DNA of 64,000 nt from Albibacterium sp963696875. Lineage in GTDB: Bacteria > Bacteroidota > Bacteroidia > Sphingobacteriales > Sphingobacteriaceae. Under the pieces are notes generated by a model. That model ran no database searches and was not told where the DNA came from. It saw only the letters and a list, made by a program, of their open reading frames with translations. The stretch's first letter is position 1. Each line of letters begins with the position of its first letter. Of the stretch, positions 61,732-64,000 are shown piece after piece. A program made the position numbers and the translations under genes. The stretch spans positions 868,001 through 932,000 of the forward strand of contig CAVOLQ010000001.1 of the NCBI GenBank assembly GCA_963696875.1. Direction: 5' to 3'.

Positions 61732-62889
61732 ATGATCGAAAAGCGCATACATCAACGATTAAAAACGTTTGATTCGATTATCGATAGTTATGATGGGAAA
61801 CAACCTTTCGCCCGCTTTCTAGGAATTTTTTTTAAGGAGAATAAGCAAATGGGGTCTAGTGACCGGCGTATCGCTTCTAGACTAGTTTACAATTTTTTTC
61901 GTTTGGGAGGTCTATTGCGGGATCTTCCGAATAGTCAAAGGCTGGCCATTGCTGAGTTTCTATGTGAGGAAGAAAGTAGTTTTTCAAATTTTCTTCTACC
62001 CGATTTAGAAGAGCATATACGTTTAAATGTTGCCGACAAAATAAAATTTTTAATCAAACATTTTGATTTTAAGCTAGAGTCTTTATTCCCGTTGAGCGAG
62101 CACATCTCCGTTCAAATTGATAAAGAAAAATTCTTTAAAAGTCATTTTATACAACCTGATTTATATATTCGTATCCATCCAGGGAATGAAAGTAAAGTCA
62201 AGGACGTGTTAAAGAAGAACGAAGTTACATTTCACGAATTAGCAGAAAATATATTGTCGTTTGTAAATGGGACTAAGCTAAATCAAATAAGTGAGATCCA
62301 AGGAAAATACGAAGTGCAAGATTATTCTTCTCAACAAACCTCGCAGCTCTTCAATGCCGCTATCGATGAATCTTGGTGGGATGCCTGTGCGGGCTCTGGT
62401 GGAAAGTCTATTCCTCTAATGCAGCTACAGCCGAACACTCGTTTATTGGTTTCAGACATTAGAAATAGCATATTAAAAAACTTAGACGAACGCTTCGCAA
62501 AAGCCGGAATTTCTAACTACCGACGAAAGGTAATAGACCTGGCTAAAGATAGTTCAATTCTTAACGATGAACAGTTTGATGGGATCATAGTAGATGTTCC
62601 TTGTTCGGGTTCGGGGACTTGGGGAAGAACACCAGAAATGCTCATTAATTTTGATCAGAAACAATTAGAACATTATTCAACTCTTCAGAAAGAGATTGTA
62701 ACTAACGTAATTCATCATTTAAAACCAGGTAAGCCATTGATTTATATTACCTGCTCGGTTTACAAAAAAGAAAATGAAGAGGTAGTCCGCTACTTAGAAG
62801 AAAAAGGAATGAAGTTAGAGAAAACGGAATACTTTAAAGGATATGAAAGCAGGGGAGATACTCTCTTTGCCGCTAGACTGATCCGTTAA
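61732..62889 (+). CDS. RsmB/NOP2-type RNA cytosine-C5 methyltransferase
   Basis: 385-residue SAM-dependent enzyme. The N-terminal half is an NusB/RsmB-like helical domain. The C-terminal half has the SAM site WDACAGSGGKS and two catalytic cysteines, Cys291 in DVPCSGSGT and Cys341 in TCSVY, as in the m5C methyltransferases. It would modify 16S rRNA, though the exact base is not evident. It lies 12 bases after the lipoprotein gene and faces the convergent MarC gene. Confidence 0.9.
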   Translation: MIEKRIHQRLKTFDSIIDSYDGKQPFARFLGIFFKENKQMGSSDRRIASRLVYNFFRLGGLLRDLPNSQRLAIAEFLCEEESSFSNFLLPDLEEHIRLNVADKIKFLIKHFDFKLESLFPLSEHISVQIDKEKFFKSHFIQPDLYIRIHPGNESKVKDVLKKNEVTFHELAENILSFVNGTKLNQISEIQGKYEVQDYSSQQTSQLFNAAIDESWWDACAGSGGKSIPLMQLQPNTRLLVSDIRNSILKNLDERFAKAGISNYRRKVIDLAKDSSILNDEQFDGIIVDVPCSGSGTWGRTPEMLINFDQKQLEHYSTLQKEIVTNVIHHLKPGKPLIYITCSVYKKENEEVVRYLEEKGMKLEKTEYFKGYESRGDTLFAARLIR

Positions 62890-62925
62890 GGCGATAGCTA
62901 ATTAACTGTCATTTTATTAATTCTT

Positions 62926-63492
62926 CTAAAGTCCTGTATTGCTTTTAAACAACTTAATGGCGATTGCTAGCAGGATAATTCCAAAAGTCTTACGTAAGAC
63001 CCCAAGTCCCGTCTTTCCTAAAAACTTCTCTAGGCGGTAGGTGTTTTTCAATACTAGGTAAATGACGAAGAAATTCAAGAATATTCCCACGATAATGTTC
63101 TGTGTGGCAAATTCTGATTTCAAGGAAAGTAAAGTTGTCAGGGTTCCTGCTCCCGCGATTAATGGAAAAGCCAAGGGCACAATGGAGGCCGTTTCATAGC
63201 TCTCATCTTTAAAAAATGTTATACCTAATACCATTTCCATCGCAATAAAAAAGATAACTAAGGAACCGGCTATAGCAAAAGAAGCAATATCCACCCCGAT
63301 AAGATTTAAAAGCTCCTCTCCAATAAATAAAAATATAATCATAATAGCAAGCGAAACCAAGCTTGCTTTTTCAGATTGTATTTTTCCAACCTTTTGTCTG
63401 AGATCTATGATAATCGGGATGGACCCCAGAATATCAATAATTGCAAACAAAATCATCGTAACCGATGCAATCTCTTTTAGATTAAAGTACAT
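62926..63492 (-). CDS. MarC-family membrane protein
   Basis: 188-residue integral membrane protein with six hydrophobic segments and the MarC pattern (FAIIDILGSIPIIIDL, PLAFPLIAGAGTLTTLLSL). The function is unknown despite the family name. The ATG at 63492 gives the normal start MYFNLKEIAS; a frame open to 63633 would run through a terminator hairpin. Confidence 0.88.
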   Translation of the reverse strand: MYFNLKEIASVTMILFAIIDILGSIPIIIDLRQKVGKIQSEKASLVSLAIMIIFLFIGEELLNLIGVDIASFAIAGSLVIFFIAMEMVLGITFFKDESYETASIVPLAFPLIAGAGTLTTLLSLKSEFATQNIIVGIFLNFFVIYLVLKNTYRLEKFLGKTGLGVLRKTFGIILLAIAIKLFKSNTGL

Positions 63493-63574
63493 GAAGAAAG
63501 GATAATGTTTGATTAAGGTAAATAACTTGTTGCTAAGATAGGAAATTGTAAGGATTTTATATTGGAATTTTAAA

Positions 63575-63634
63575 GGTGAGTTTCGGTAAAAATGCCCCAA
63601 ATGGATTAAGGGGCATTTTTTACCGAAACTCACC
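63575..63634 (-). terminator. Long hairpin terminator after the APC permease gene
   Basis: A 24-bp inverted repeat (63575-63598 with 63610-63634) with a single extra T in one arm and an 11-base loop. It lies 17 bases beyond the stop codon of the minus-strand permease gene. The inner part GGGGCATTTTTT also suits the other strand. Confidence 0.75.
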
Positions 63635-63651
63635 TAAGATTAATTATTCCT

Positions 63652-64000
63652 TCATGCATTTCGAATCTTACTTCGATTTTTTCCATATAAATAATAAATT
63701 GCAACTCCAATAATCATCCAAATTGCCAACCGTTCCCAGCTTTCTTTTGGGAGTGATGCCATCATAATAACACAAACAACAACCCCTAATATAGGAATTA
63801 AAGGTACAAATGGAGTTTTGAATGGTCTCTTTAAATCTGGCTGAGTTTTACGTAACACAATAATTCCAATACATACTAAAGAGAAGGCGAAAAGGGTACC
63901 GATGCTGACCATATGACCGAGGTCAGAAACAGGAACAAAACCGGCAAAAATACTAATGAATACCATAAATATCAGGTTACTTTTCCAAGGCGTTTGTCTT
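63652..64000 (-). CDS. APC-family amino-acid permease (5' partial, C-terminal end)
   Basis: C-terminal 116 residues of a cationic amino-acid transporter-like permease; the frame is open through 64000 and the ATG at 63966 is internal. Residues TPWKSNLIF, SIGTLFAFSLVCIGIIVLR, PDLKRPFKTPFVP and the two last membrane segments match YfnA/CAT-type APC carriers. The N-terminal part lies outside the window. Confidence 0.88.
   Translation of the reverse strand, partial: RQTPWKSNLIFMVFISIFAGFVPVSDLGHMVSIGTLFAFSLVCIGIIVLRKTQPDLKRPFKTPFVPLIPILGVVVCVIMMASLPKESWERLAIWMIIGVAIYYLYGKNRSKIRNA

Noticed and set aside
1..64000. CRISPR arrays, insertion sequences, prophage, tRNA or rRNA genes
   Set aside because: I found no repeat-spacer pattern, transposase, integrase, or cloverleaf in the gaps I read.

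Overview
The window is a gene-dense, AT-rich stretch of core chromosome from a member of the Bacteroidota, most likely of Sphingobacteriaceae type. This placement is inference from gene content and signals. The window holds a PorT-like type IX secretion protein beside a ubiE-type methyltransferase, a small histone H1-like protein, a serine-palmitoyltransferase-like enzyme next to the division cluster, a BamA gene followed by two Skp/OmpH paralogues, DUF6089- and DUF2490-type outer-membrane proteins, and UbiA- and UbiD-type menaquinone enzymes. Many genes have a -7 element of the Bacteroidota form TAnnTTTG and a poor Shine-Dalgarno sequence.

Layout. 1-8102: a 5'-truncated 7TMR-DISM histidine kinase overlapping a secreted SGNH hydrolase, a DoxX membrane protein, the cysteine pair cysE-cysM, a minus-strand pair (glycosidase-like exported protein and ACP phosphodiesterase-like protein), and a DUF2490 protein. 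8239-11514: a stand-alone FabF, a DinB-family protein and phosphoglycerate kinase. 11732-27398: a complete Bacteroidota-type dcw cluster, preceded by a three-copy 10-bp repeat that looks like the MraZ operator: mraZ, rsmH, ftsL, ftsI, murE, mraY, murD, ftsW, murG, murC, ftsQ, ftsA, ftsZ. murF and ddl are not in it. 27517-29150: an alpha-oxoamine synthase and the histone H1-like gene. 29300-37269 (minus strand): dapA, ligA, a Bcr/CflA transporter, an AgcS sodium:alanine symporter, a sparse 670-bp gap holding a 58-codon minus-strand gene, a UbiA-family prenyltransferase and engB.

37467-47992 (plus strand): ubiE, porT, an SDR, YqeY, an alpha/beta hydrolase, a CBS-domain protein, nadK, a DUF6089 protein, uppS, bamA and two skp-like genes. 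The last five form an envelope-assembly block. 48154-64000: an amidophosphoribosyltransferase-family protein, a DUF1648-like membrane protein, a LysE exporter, a deoxycytidylate-type deaminase, a UbiD-family decarboxylase, a DUF6686-like protein, ferritin, a large outer-membrane beta-barrel protein, a quinone oxidoreductase, guaA overlapping a lipoprotein with a periplasmic-binding-protein fold, an RsmB-type methyltransferase, MarC, and the end of an APC-family permease.

Most genes serve cell-wall synthesis and division, outer-membrane biogenesis, menaquinone synthesis and central metabolism. I see no mobile element, CRISPR array, tRNA, rRNA or recognisable defence locus. The most notable points are the probable MraZ operator, translational coupling between unlike genes (sensor kinase/esterase; glycosidase/ACP phosphodiesterase; guaA/lipoprotein), an unlisted 58-codon gene, an orphan minus-strand terminator-like hairpin that may end a small RNA, and lineage-specific protein extensions (MraY loop, FtsZ linker, EngB tail).
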